Assembly (NCBI RefSeq): GCF_900100695.1 | Contig: NZ_FNCF01000007.1 | Coordinates: 1-64,000 of the forward strand | Reading direction: 5' to 3' | DNA from: Klenkia brasiliensis | Lineage (GTDB): Bacteria; Actinomycetota; Actinomycetes; Mycobacteriales; Geodermatophilaceae | DNA: 64,000 nt | Part shown: piece after piece, positions 7,156-15,460 of the stretch | Layout: every line of letters starts with the position of its first letter | Position numbering within the stretch: position 1 is the stretch's first letter | The notes under the pieces: model-generated | What the model was told of the DNA's origin: nothing | Seen by the model: the letters and a program-made list of their open reading frames with translations, nothing else | Database searches by the model: none | Made by a program: the position numbers and the translations under genes

Positions 7156-8112
7156 TCAGCTGACCGGCCCCGTGGCGGGGTTGCCGTCGCGGGCCCGGCG
7201 GTCGCGGACGTCCTCGATCGCCTCGGCCAGCTTGGCGTAGTCGATCTGCACCACGACCTTGCCGGGGTCGACGGTGGCCGCGGTGCGCTCGGCGGCGGTC
7301 TTGATCAGCGCGTAGGTCGCGCCGTCGGGGTGGTCGTCCTGCACGGACCCGGTGAGCTTGACGACCTCCTTGCGGACCGACATCACCTGGCCCACGAAGT
7401 CGTCGGTGGGGCTGCCGTGGTGGGTCCGGTAGTCATGCGGGGTGCGGAAGTCGCGGACGAACTGCAGCAGTTCGCGCTGCTCGGCGTCGGACAGGGCCAT
7501 CAGGAACTCCTCCACGGGGGTGATCGCGGCCGCCTGCCGACGGAAGGCGGCCATGTCGACGGTTCGGCCCGGCGCGTAGCCGGGGTCCCACTTGCCGGTG
7601 ACCGACGTCTCCTGGTGGGCGCGGACGATCTCGACCGACCCGCGGCCGAGCAGGTTCCCCAGCGCGCGGGTCAGGGCGAGGGCCACCAGCAGCTGGCCGG
7701 CGAGCATCGGCGCCGACCCGGCGTAGTCGATCTCGTGGCCCCAGGTCTGCGGGTTGAACAGCTTGAGGGCCGGCACCGGCCCAGACGCGCGGGACGCCCC
7801 GGCGTGGTTGGCCGGGTGTGCGGCGTTCACGTGCAGCCGCGGCACCTCGACGGTGCACGCCGGGCCGGCGGTGTTGCACAGCGGGCCGTCCAGGCCGGGC
7901 CGGCCGTCCCGGAGCACGGTCTGGGTGGGGAACGGCCGCGCCAGAGACGACGGCGACGCGGTGTGGTGCATGGTGCCGAAGCTGTAGTTCGCGGTGGTGC
8001 CGTTGCCCCGCTTCTCCCACCCGGGCTCCCAGGTGACCACCAGGCCGGGCAGCAGCCGGCGGCACTCGGCGACCAGCTCGAGGGTGAACTGGACCGCGTC
8101 ACGCCTGCCCAC
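7156..8112 (-). CDS. Endolysin, N-acetylmuramoyl-L-alanine amidase-like
   Basis: A 318-residue protein with an amidase-2/PGRP-like catalytic domain. The zinc-binding pattern begins with MHHTASPSS, continues through a strand-loop region VEVPRLHVNAAHPANHAG, and ends near VRAHQETSVTGKWDPGY, where the third histidine is expected. The enzyme would cut the bond between muramic acid and the stem peptide at lysis. The C-terminal third (VDMAAFRR onwards) is helical and charged, perhaps for wall binding. There is no signal peptide, so release would need a holin. The GTG 8112 has GGAGG six bases upstream and overlaps the preceding gene by 14 bases. Confidence 0.8.
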   Translation of the reverse strand: MGRRDAVQFTLELVAECRRLLPGLVVTWEPGWEKRGNGTTANYSFGTMHHTASPSSLARPFPTQTVLRDGRPGLDGPLCNTAGPACTVEVPRLHVNAAHPANHAGASRASGPVPALKLFNPQTWGHEIDYAGSAPMLAGQLLVALALTRALGNLLGRGSVEIVRAHQETSVTGKWDPGYAPGRTVDMAAFRRQAAAITPVEEFLMALSDAEQRELLQFVRDFRTPHDYRTHHGSPTDDFVGQVMSVRKEVVKLTGSVQDDHPDGATYALIKTAAERTAATVDPGKVVVQIDYAKLAEAIEDVRDRRARDGNPATGPVS

Positions 8113-8416
8113 GGAGCACCTCCAGGTCGGCCTCGGCCGCCGCGATCTGCTCGGCGAACAGGTCGTGGTCGACCCCGGCCCACGGGTCGAAGTCGTCCCG
8201 CAGGTAGGGCGCGTCGGGGTCGGCGTCCAGCTCGCCGACGACCCGCAGCAGGGCGGGGTCCTCGGGGTGCCGCTGCACCCAGACCCGGACGTCGTCGGCG
8301 TTGGTCTCAGGGTCGTCGTCGGCGGCCGCCACGGCGGACAGGTGGGCCACGACGTGCTCGCGCTCTGCCTGCAGGGCGCTTTCGTCGTCGGCGGGGACAT
8401 CGCGCACGTAGCGCAC
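8099..8416 (-). CDS. Hypothetical acidic phage protein
   Basis: A 105-residue acidic, mainly helical protein (REHVVAHLSAVAAADDDPETNADD, then FAEQIAAAEADLEVLRGQA). No family recognised. GGAGG lies five bases before the GTG at 8416; a second GTG at 8422 is less well spaced. It sits between the secreted SGNH hydrolase and the endolysin. In other actinophages small acidic proteins occupy this place without known function. Confidence 0.6.
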   Translation of the reverse strand: MRYVRDVPADDESALQAEREHVVAHLSAVAAADDDPETNADDVRVWVQRHPEDPALLRVVGELDADPDAPYLRDDFDPWAGVDHDLFAEQIAAAEADLEVLRGQA

Positions 8417-8481
8417 GGGCACCTCCGGGCAGGGGTGATGACCCGCAGCCCGGGCGGGCGCGGGGTGTCGAGGCGACGGCC

Positions 8482-9144
8482 TCAGCGGTGCGGCAGCGCC
8501 GCGGCGACGATCGGCTGCAGGCGCTCGGCGATGACCTGGTGGCCCTCGTCGCTGGGGTGGAGCCCGTCGGCGCCGAGCAGCGAGGGCCGGCCGGCCAACC
8601 AGCCGCTGGGGTCGACCCAGACCGCGCCGGCGGCGGCCGCGGCGGCCCGGACGGCGCGGGTCAGCGCAGCCTGGGCCGGGGTGGGGGTGCTGGTGGCCCA
8701 CTGCGGGCCGACGACGACGAGGGCGGACCCGGGTGCGGCGCGCCGGATCGTCGCGTAGGTGACGGTGGCGGCCATCGCCACCGAGGCCACCGGCATCGGG
8801 GTGTCGTTGATGCCGCCGAACACAACGGTGACCGCGGCCGTCGGCTCGGGCCAGGTGGTAGCGGCGTAGGGGTAGGTCGACACCTGCCCGGCGACGTACC
8901 CGGACCCGGGGACGGCGTCGTTGGCGACGTCCATCCCCAAGGCCCGGGCCACGAGGGTGGCCCAGTTGGCCTCCCCGACGCCGTCGCGCAGGTAGCCGGC
9001 GGCGAAGCTGTCGCCGTAGACGGCCAGCAGCTGCCGGTCGGGCTCGACGGCGGCCGCGGCGGGCTCGGGGACGGCGAGCTGCAGCGGGTGCACGCCGACC
9101 AGCGGCATGAAGGCGCACATGAGCAGGGCCAGCAGGCGGCTCAC
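8482..9144 (-). CDS. Exported SGNH/GDSL hydrolase encoded by the prophage
   Basis: A 220-residue protein. The N-terminus (SRLLALLMCAFMPLVGV, then AVPEPAAAAVEPD) looks like a secretion signal with an alanine-rich cleavage region. All key SGNH blocks are seen: GDSFAAG with the nucleophile serine, VFGGIND with the asparagine block, and DGLHPSDEGH with the Asp and His of the triad. Such enzymes are esterases, often acting on acetylated carbohydrates. It overlaps the minor tail gene upstream by four bases and precedes the lysis genes, so it may act on cell-envelope esters during infection or lysis. Substrate unknown. Confidence 0.82.
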   Translation of the reverse strand: MSRLLALLMCAFMPLVGVHPLQLAVPEPAAAAVEPDRQLLAVYGDSFAAGYLRDGVGEANWATLVARALGMDVANDAVPGSGYVAGQVSTYPYAATTWPEPTAAVTVVFGGINDTPMPVASVAMAATVTYATIRRAAPGSALVVVGPQWATSTPTPAQAALTRAVRAAAAAAGAVWVDPSGWLAGRPSLLGADGLHPSDEGHQVIAERLQPIVAAALPHR

Positions 9145-10115
9145 GCCACGCGGTAGTCGCCGGCGACCAGCAGCTGCGACCCGTTCTCGACGCCGAACTT
9201 CCCCGACACCTGGGGCACGCCGGCCCCCGCCGCGGTGCCCATCGACATGTCGGCGTACCGCTGGTCGGCGGCGGTGGGGGTCTTGCGGACGACCAGCCGG
9301 CCGCGGCTGCCGCCGGTGGCCAGGATGTACACGTAGGCGTCGATCGTCTCGGCGCCGCCGTTCCCGTGGAAGAACTGGCCGGGCAGCCGCTGGCCGAGCC
9401 GGGTGGGGGCCGCCGGCAGCGGCAGCGTGACGTCCAGCGAGCCGCTGGGGATGTTCAGCCCGGTGCCGAAGTCCAGCTGAAGGGACTGGATGTTCATCTG
9501 CTCGCCGCGGGCCAGGTAGTCGCACCGGAACTGCCCGTTCGTGCCGGGGAGCACCTGGGTCGACCCCTGGAACAGCTGGGGGGTCATCACCGCGGCGTCG
9601 GGCATGATCCAGCGGCGCTCGTCGACGATGTTGCTGATCGACGTCGACGAGGAGCCGGCCAGGGTCCAGGAGAACAGCGGGGTGTCCCACACCCCGGCCT
9701 CGACCTGGGTCAGCGCGGGGGCGACGGGGCTGGCGGCCGGGGTGCCGATCAGGATCAGCGGGTACGCCTTGAGCGCGGCCGGGTCGCGGCGGATCACCAG
9801 CCGGTCGATCCGGGCGTTGGTGTTCGTGTTCAGGCCGTAGGCAGCCGTGCCGGGCGTCGGCTGGGTGCCCGACGCGCCGGACACCCACTGGCTCTCGGTG
9901 CGCTCGTACAGCACGCCGCGGGCGTGCACCCGTCCCTGCGCCATCTGCACGGTGATGACCGAGCCGGCGACGGCGAAGGACAGCGCGCAGGCGCCGTTGC
10001 CGAAGCCGATCGCCGGCACGCCGATGACCCCGGACGGCGACCAGGCCGGGGCCTGCCGCAGGAAACGCTCCAGGGGCCAGGGCTGGCCGTCGACGGGGGT
10101 GTAGAGGTCAGGCAC
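9141..10115 (-). CDS. Minor tail protein, possibly receptor-binding or baseplate
   Basis: A 324-residue soluble protein rich in beta-type sequence. The N-terminus MPDLYTPVDGQPWPLERFLRQ resembles the start of tail-tip proteins of actinophages. Later parts (GTNGQFRCDYLARGEQMNIQ, then TYVYILATGGSRGRLVV-like strands) look like a lectin- or fibre-like fold, but I name no domain. It is the last structural gene before the exported hydrolase, a position usually held by host-recognition proteins. Four bases separate it from the preceding tail gene. Confidence 0.65.
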   Translation of the reverse strand: MPDLYTPVDGQPWPLERFLRQAPAWSPSGVIGVPAIGFGNGACALSFAVAGSVITVQMAQGRVHARGVLYERTESQWVSGASGTQPTPGTAAYGLNTNTNARIDRLVIRRDPAALKAYPLILIGTPAASPVAPALTQVEAGVWDTPLFSWTLAGSSSTSISNIVDERRWIMPDAAVMTPQLFQGSTQVLPGTNGQFRCDYLARGEQMNIQSLQLDFGTGLNIPSGSLDVTLPLPAAPTRLGQRLPGQFFHGNGGAETIDAYVYILATGGSRGRLVVRKTPTAADQRYADMSMGTAAGAGVPQVSGKFGVENGSQLLVAGDYRVA

Positions 10116-10118
10116 GGG

Positions 10119-11294
10119 TTACTTCCTCCGCTCGAGCAGGGACAGTCGGGTGCCGACGCGCGCGGCGACGGCGCGGCTGGCGGGGGTGGGCTTGACGGTG
10201 GCGTCGGGGCCGCCGACGGCTGGGGTGATGGCCTCGGCGCCGTCCTCGTCGACGTCGAGGCGGATCTGGCGGACGACGTCGACGACCGTGCCGACCGGGT
10301 CGCCGAAGCCGGGCACGGCGACGTAGACCGTGACGGTGTCCCCGGGGTAGGGGCCCCAGTCGACGCCGTAGCGGACGTCGCCGGTGTCGGCGAGGGCGAA
10401 GGCCACCGACTGCATGCCCTGGCCGCCGGCGACGCCGTCGGCTGCGGACTTGAGCAGTTCGGCGGTGTCGGTGGTGTCGCGGCGGTCGATGTAGCGCCAC
10501 CGCCGCAGCAGCCAGGCCAGATCCTCGGCGTCGGTGGTCGTCACCACCCGCTGCAGCCGCAGCTTCAGGTCCCCGCCGCCAGCGGTCACGGCGTCGGTCA
10601 CGTCGGGCCGGCCGCGGCGGAAGGTGACCCCGGTGAGGTTGCCCAGCTCCACGGTGAAGTCGACCGACGCCGCCAGGTTGCGCGGCGCGATGACGTCCAG
10701 CCGTAGGCCGTCCACCGTGCTGGTCAGCCGGGGCGCGATGTTGGCCCCCGATCGCACCGACATCGTGGCCAGGGCGTCCAGCAGGCCGTCGTAGCGGAAC
10801 GACCAGGGCTGCGCGGCCCCGATCCCAGGGTCGGGACCGAGGTACAGCCGGGGTATCCGGTAGTCGGCCTGGGCGCTGGACCCGGCCTGCTCGCGGACCA
10901 GCCGCAGCATCCCCGCCGACGGCGTCTCGGTCGCCGTCCAGTAGTCCACCGTCGACTGCGCGTCCGGCTGCCGGGTCGGGTCCGGCCAGACGATCCGGTC
11001 GGCCAGCCGCGTCTCGTCGCCCTCGACCATCAGTTTGATCAGCGCCCGCTCGCTGCCGGCGTCCCACAGCAGCTGCTGCTCCACCACCGGACCGGTCAGG
11101 AGGTCCACGCCATCCCGGCGGGCCACGACCCCGCACCCGGGGCCGGTGTCGTTCCACCGCTGCGGGGTGAAGGGGAACATGACGATGCCGGTGGACACGT
11201 CCAGGTGCTTGAGCAGCAGCGTCAGCGACGAGAACGGCAGCTCGTCGCCCAGCGCCAGCGCGGTGTCGCGCGACCACACAGACCAGTCGGCCAC
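10119..11294 (-). CDS. Siphovirus Gp37-like minor tail protein
   Basis: A 391-residue protein. The pattern of an early WSVWSRDTALALGDELPFSSL, a central IGAAQPWSFRYDGLLDALATMS and a late DVRYGVDWGPYPGDTVTVYV resembles the ReqiPepy6 Gp37-like tail proteins of actinophages, which lie between the distal tail protein and the tail tip. It likely forms part of the tail-tip complex. It follows the distal tail gene with one base between stop and start. The family label is from memory of its style and position. Confidence 0.65.
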   Translation of the reverse strand: MADWSVWSRDTALALGDELPFSSLTLLLKHLDVSTGIVMFPFTPQRWNDTGPGCGVVARRDGVDLLTGPVVEQQLLWDAGSERALIKLMVEGDETRLADRIVWPDPTRQPDAQSTVDYWTATETPSAGMLRLVREQAGSSAQADYRIPRLYLGPDPGIGAAQPWSFRYDGLLDALATMSVRSGANIAPRLTSTVDGLRLDVIAPRNLAASVDFTVELGNLTGVTFRRGRPDVTDAVTAGGGDLKLRLQRVVTTTDAEDLAWLLRRWRYIDRRDTTDTAELLKSAADGVAGGQGMQSVAFALADTGDVRYGVDWGPYPGDTVTVYVAVPGFGDPVGTVVDVVRQIRLDVDEDGAEAITPAVGGPDATVKPTPASRAVAARVGTRLSLLERRK

Positions 11295-11295
11295 C

Positions 11296-12219
11296 TCAGA
11301 TCCCCCCGAACTTGGGTCGGTAGGCGTACTGGACGTTCGCCCCGGCGCCGGCGTCGCCGAGCAGCACGGACACCCGGTTGCGGCGGCCGTCGGTGAGCGC
11401 CCAGGCGCGGGGCTCGCCGATGACGGTGCTCATCAGCCGGGTGCCGTCGCCCCGCCGGAAGGACTGGAACCCGCGGCGGGTGTCCAGCACGACGGTTCCG
11501 CCGTCGGGGATGGCCACCGAGGACTGCCACACCCGGGTGGCCCCGGGCCGGGGGTCGACCGTGACGCCGTCGGGCAGCAGCAGCTCCCGGCGCAGCAGCA
11601 GCCCGTTGCCGGGGCCGGTGACGGTCCAGACGCCGCGCACTTCGTCGTCGGCCAGCTGGACGTCGACGTCCTGCTGGCCCTGGATCGACGACGACGACAG
11701 CGCGCGGGGCATCGGCAGGGTGGGGGACAGGAATACCGAGGGCGCGGCGAGGCCGAAGCCGATCGTGACCTGGTCGCCGTACCACCAGGGGTCACCGGCC
11801 CAGACCTTGAGCAGCGCCCGCCACCAGCGCCCGGGCGCCGAGGTCCCCTTGTCCTCGTTGCCGGCCAGGCCGTCCACGATGCGGCAGGTGAGCTCGCGGC
11901 CGGTGCCGTCTGGGCGCTGCACCCGCAGCACCCCGTCGCCAGCCTTGGGCCGGGTGACGTGCACCAGGTTCTGCACCCGCGCCCTCAGCTGGTCCTCGCT
12001 GTCGGCCCGCACCAGCAGCCCCAGGGCCATGTCGGCCTCGTCGGCGGTGATGGCGTCCAGCCGGGCGCCGTCGATCCCGGCCTGCCGGGAGGTGGCCAGC
12101 CGGTAGGCCGGCGACCGCAGCCCGCGGGTGCCCTCGGCGAGCACCCGCAGGCCCACGCCCTCGTCGGTCAGGTCCAGGAACCCGCCGTCCGGGCCGGTGA
12201 AGGTGATCCGGTCGGGCAT
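11296..12219 (-). CDS. Distal tail protein-like minor tail protein
   Basis: A 307-residue protein directly after the tape measure gene, the classical place of the distal tail (Dit) protein that links tail tube and tip. The N-terminus MPDRITFTGPDGGFLDLTD, the GRWWRALLKVWAGDPWWYGD centre and a beta-sandwich-like C-terminal half (VWTVTGPGNGLLL, VWQSSVAIPDGGTVVLDTRRG) are typical of Dit-like proteins in siphoviruses of actinobacteria. Start ATG 12219 touches the tape measure stop. Confidence 0.7.
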   Translation of the reverse strand: MPDRITFTGPDGGFLDLTDEGVGLRVLAEGTRGLRSPAYRLATSRQAGIDGARLDAITADEADMALGLLVRADSEDQLRARVQNLVHVTRPKAGDGVLRVQRPDGTGRELTCRIVDGLAGNEDKGTSAPGRWWRALLKVWAGDPWWYGDQVTIGFGLAAPSVFLSPTLPMPRALSSSSIQGQQDVDVQLADDEVRGVWTVTGPGNGLLLRRELLLPDGVTVDPRPGATRVWQSSVAIPDGGTVVLDTRRGFQSFRRGDGTRLMSTVIGEPRAWALTDGRRNRVSVLLGDAGAGANVQYAYRPKFGGI

Positions 12220-14585
12220 CAGCCGACCCCGGCCAGGAAGTCGTCGTCGGCCAGAGCGTTGATCGCGGCCCGGGCCATCCGACGCGGGTCGTCGGCGGTG
12301 GTGATGTTGAGGACCGTGCCGCCGCCGCCGCGGCCGCTGGACGCGCCGGTGTTGGGGATGACCGTGCCCGACCCCTGCGGCTGGAACAGCTCCGGCCGGA
12401 CCTCACCCACCACGTAGGTCCCCCCGCCCCGCACCGCGCCGCCGGTGGCGCGGGTGCCGTCGATGCCGTCGAACACCGACAGCGGCACGTCCTCGGTCCG
12501 GGCGGTGATGAACCGCTGCCGGATGGTCACCGTGGCCACCTGGCCGTCGAGGTCGTCCAGGGAGTTGCGGACGGCCACGATGCGGCCCGACGCCTCGTCC
12601 CGCACGTAGGTGTAGGTGGTGACCGACGTCGGGACCCGGCCGTAGGTGTTGATCAGGCCGTCGACGGTCTGCTGGTTGAAGCCGAGGGCCACCATGTTGT
12701 CCCGGATGGAGCCGATCTGGGTGCGGAACGCCTCCTCCCCGGCCTGGGTAGATCCGGTCTGGCGGGCCGTCGCCTCGGCGAACGCTGATGCGGCCTCGAT
12801 CTGGTCGATCAGCGCGGACTCGTTGTCCCGCCCGGCCTGGGTGTTGCGGTCCAGGGACAGGGCGTTGGCGTCCCCGGCCTCCCGCAGCTCGTTGACCCGG
12901 GCCACGTTGTCGGCCATCGCGTCCCGCAGTGCGATGTCGGCCTCAGCCAGCGACGTCGCCGAGCCGTTCTGCGCCTCCAGCGCCTCGGTCAGCCGGGACA
13001 CCGCCTGCTCGGCGTAGTCGATGACCTCCGTCGCCTGCGCGGCCGTCTCGGCCAGCGCGCTGCCGGACTCCGCGGCGTCGCTCTGGGCGATGTCGACGTC
13101 GGTCAGCGCGCCGGCGTAGCCGGGCAGCAGCGCGGTCACGTCCTCGGCGGTGTAGCCCGCGTCCTCGGCGGCCTGCTGGAACATCCGCACGACCTCGGCG
13201 GCCTCGGCGCTCTGCCCGTTGGCGACCATCGACGACAGCGCGGAGTCCAGGCCCGCGATCTGCTCCTCAGAGTCAGAGAAGTCGATCGAGAACAACCCCG
13301 ACAGGTCCCGGTAGAACGAGGACGACTCGAGGTTGCCCTGGTTGTTGATGTTGTTCAGCGCGGTCACGAACCCGTCGAGGCCGCCCATGTCGGCGAACGC
13401 GCCCTGGCTGGACCCGGTCCGGCCGAGGTTGGTCAGCGAGGTCTGCAGCCGGTCGACGTCCACCGTGATGTCGGTGCCGGTGACCTCCTGGAACCCCTCC
13501 TTCACCAGGTCGAGCAGTGCCGGCAGCGCGGCCAGGGCCACGCCGACGGTGCCGAACCGGCCGAACTCCGACAGCCGGCCGGCGAGCCGACCCACCCCGG
13601 ACTCCTGGGACGCCAGCCGCCCCAGCACCGAGTTGAGCACCAGGCCGCCGGCGCCGGCGGCCGCCAGCCCGGTCGCGGTGTCGGTGACCGGGGCGGGCAG
13701 GCCCTGGAAGAACTGGATGACCCCGGCGCCGGTGTTCAGGACGTCGGTCAGCGCCGGGACGACGGTCTGCCCGAACGCCTGGCCGAAGTCGGCGGCGGCG
13801 TCCTGCAGCGCGTCCAGCGCCAGCTCGTACTCGCGGGCCTGGTCGAGGGCCTCCTGGGTGTAGATCTGCCCGGCGTTGACGCCCTCGAAGTAGCCCTGGA
13901 GCCCGGACCGGCCCTGCTCGAGCAGCGGGATGAGCTCCTGGAACCCCTTGCCGAAGGCGGCGTTCCCCAGCAGGACCCGCTGCTGGGGGTCCTCGGTGCG
14001 CGCGTAGGCGTCGGCGACGTTCAGCAGCGTCTCGGTCAGCGACACCGTGCCGTCGTCGGCGTAGGCCACGGCGACGCCGTACTGCTCGAGCTTGGACGCG
14101 TCGACCCGGGCCAGCCGGCCGAGCGCGGTCCCGGCCTTGTCGCTGCTGATCTGCAGGTCGTCGAACACCGCGACGTAGCGCGACGCCTCCTCGGCGCCGG
14201 CACCGGAGATCCGCTGGAAGTTGCGGACCTCGCCGGCCAGGTCGACGTAGGCGTTGACCGCCTCGCCGGCCTTGGCCACCAGTACCCCGAACCCGACGGT
14301 GGCGCCGACGGCGATACCGGTGCGCAGCAGGTCACCGGTGATCCCGACCCGGTCACCGAGGGCCTGCAGCCGGGACGTGCCGCGGCGGGCCCCGTCCTCC
14401 ACCGCGTCGCCAGCGGCCGCCCCGGCCCGGGCGGTGCTGGCCAGCGCGGTGTCGGACTTGGCCGCCGCGGTCTGCAGCTGCGTCTGCGACTGCACGCCGG
14501 CCTGTCCGACCCGCTGGACGTCGGAGACGACCGCCTCCCCGCCCCGGGACTCCAGGACGAAGGCCAGCAGCTCAGTCAGGGCCAT
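12219..14585 (-). CDS. Tail tape measure protein
   Basis: A 788-residue protein that would set tail length and assist DNA passage. Long helical stretches flank a hydrophobic centre (LRTGIAVGATVGFGVLVAKAG near residue 95, and PVTDTATGLAAAGAGGLVLNSVLG near 310), as in other tape measures. The C-terminal region has a glycine-rich linker, TGGAVRGGGTYVVGE, then QPQGSGTVIPN, typical of the ends of these proteins. By the common ratio of about 1.5 angstroms per residue the tail would be somewhat over 100 nm long. ATG 14585 has GAGGGGG upstream; GTG 14591 is in frame. Confidence 0.9.
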   Translation of the reverse strand: MALTELLAFVLESRGGEAVVSDVQRVGQAGVQSQTQLQTAAAKSDTALASTARAGAAAGDAVEDGARRGTSRLQALGDRVGITGDLLRTGIAVGATVGFGVLVAKAGEAVNAYVDLAGEVRNFQRISGAGAEEASRYVAVFDDLQISSDKAGTALGRLARVDASKLEQYGVAVAYADDGTVSLTETLLNVADAYARTEDPQQRVLLGNAAFGKGFQELIPLLEQGRSGLQGYFEGVNAGQIYTQEALDQAREYELALDALQDAAADFGQAFGQTVVPALTDVLNTGAGVIQFFQGLPAPVTDTATGLAAAGAGGLVLNSVLGRLASQESGVGRLAGRLSEFGRFGTVGVALAALPALLDLVKEGFQEVTGTDITVDVDRLQTSLTNLGRTGSSQGAFADMGGLDGFVTALNNINNQGNLESSSFYRDLSGLFSIDFSDSEEQIAGLDSALSSMVANGQSAEAAEVVRMFQQAAEDAGYTAEDVTALLPGYAGALTDVDIAQSDAAESGSALAETAAQATEVIDYAEQAVSRLTEALEAQNGSATSLAEADIALRDAMADNVARVNELREAGDANALSLDRNTQAGRDNESALIDQIEAASAFAEATARQTGSTQAGEEAFRTQIGSIRDNMVALGFNQQTVDGLINTYGRVPTSVTTYTYVRDEASGRIVAVRNSLDDLDGQVATVTIRQRFITARTEDVPLSVFDGIDGTRATGGAVRGGGTYVVGEVRPELFQPQGSGTVIPNTGASSGRGGGGTVLNITTADDPRRMARAAINALADDDFLAGVG

Positions 14586-14721
14586 GTGCACCCCCTCGCC
14601 GGTCGAACGTGCCCGCCTCGGCGGCGTCGATGATCATGCGGAGGTCGCGCCAGGACTGGCGGCGGGTCACGTCCGGGGGCATCCCGAAGCGGGCGAGCAT
14701 CAGGAGGACGACGTCGTCCCC
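14572..14721 (-). CDS. Frameshift extension of the tail assembly chaperone (gpGT-like)
   Basis: The -1 frame after the GGGG run at 14721-14718 encodes 48 residues, starting DDVVLLMLARFGMPPDV and ending GGAHGPD, before the tape measure gene. There is no start codon or ribosome binding site of its own. Slippage of one base on GGG codon 114 of the upstream gene would join the two into a 162-residue protein. This is the normal way siphoviruses make the long form of the tail chaperone, which binds the tape measure. The exact slip site is inferred. Confidence 0.7.
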   Translation of the reverse strand, partial: GDDVVLLMLARFGMPPDVTRRQSWRDLRMIIDAAEAGTFDRRGGAHGPD

Positions 14722-15059
14722 TGCTCGCCCGCTTCCGGAGGGGGGTCGATCACCGGCACGCCGTCGACGTACTCGGCGGGCCGGTCGTCCTCCCGGTCGG
14801 CGTCCTGCATCACCAAGTGCTCGAGCACCTGGGCGACGGTGAGGCCGTCGGCCCACGACTGCGCCGCCTTGCGGTCGACGGTGCGGGCCTTGACCTCGAC
14901 GAGCACCGCCGACGCCTGCACAGCCGACTGCAGCGGCTGCAGCCGGTGCCAGGGGACGCCGGTGGCCTCCTCGATGCGGCGGGACTCGGCCAGCGTCAGG
15001 TCGTCGGTGGACAGGTCGGTGCCGTCGACCCGGATCCGCAGGACCCGCAGTGGGGGCAC
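14700..15059 (-). CDS. Tail assembly chaperone, short form (gpG-like)
   Basis: A 119-residue protein between the major tail protein and the tape measure gene. It starts with a short beta region (PLRVLRIRVDGTDL), continues helical (TLAESRRIEEATGVPWHRLQ) and ends in an acidic, proline-rich tail PPPEAGEQGTTSSS. Size, order and the overlapping downstream frame identify it as the zero-frame product of the chaperone pair, which coats the tape measure during tail assembly. Start GTG 15059 follows the tail protein stop at once. Confidence 0.8.
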   Translation of the reverse strand: MPPLRVLRIRVDGTDLSTDDLTLAESRRIEEATGVPWHRLQPLQSAVQASAVLVEVKARTVDRKAAQSWADGLTVAQVLEHLVMQDADREDDRPAEYVDGVPVIDPPPEAGEQGTTSSS

Positions 15060-15060
15060 C

Positions 15061-15459
15061 TCAGCCCTGCTTGACGATCGAGGACGCCGCCGACCAGGAC
15101 GACGAGACGGTGACCGCCGTGCCGACGCCGCCGGCGATGGTCAGGTCCGGGAGGATCTGGCCGTACCAGTACACGGTCGGGGTGTTGACGTTCGGGTACA
15201 GGTAGAACCGGCGCGGCAGCCCGTCCACCGCGGCCTTGTAGGTGGAGTCGGCCGCGTCGTCGAAGAACCCCTCGAACGTGCCGGTGGCGTCCGGGGTGTC
15301 GGCCACGTACTGCTTGGTCGTGTCCCCCAGCGCGGTCACGTCCTGCTTGGACGACGTCTGGTTGATCGACCACTTCGCCTGGGCCACCATCGGCTCGGCC
15401 TGCCCGGTGGTGGTCTGGGCCAGGTAGATGCGGCCCATGCGGCCGGCGACACGTGCCAC
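15061..15459 (-). CDS. Major tail protein
   Basis: A 132-residue protein that would polymerise into the tail tube. It begins VARVAGRMGRIYLAQTTTG, and has KWSINQTSSKQDVTALGD and FEGFFDDAADSTYKAAVDG, the loop and strand pattern common in short siphovirus tail tube proteins. GGAG lies at good distance before GTG 15459. It is followed at once by the tail chaperone pair and preceded by two carbohydrate/methyl-transfer genes that interrupt the usual connector-tail order. Confidence 0.78.
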   Translation of the reverse strand: MARVAGRMGRIYLAQTTTGQAEPMVAQAKWSINQTSSKQDVTALGDTTKQYVADTPDATGTFEGFFDDAADSTYKAAVDGLPRRFYLYPNVNTPTVYWYGQILPDLTIAGGVGTAVTVSSSWSAASSIVKQG

Positions 15460-15460
15460 G

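Noticed and set aside
6832-9156. Plus-strand open frame of 774 codons across the lysis genes
   Set aside because: It lies opposite the endolysin, SGNH hydrolase and membrane genes, which have clear motifs. The plus frame has no recognisable motif.
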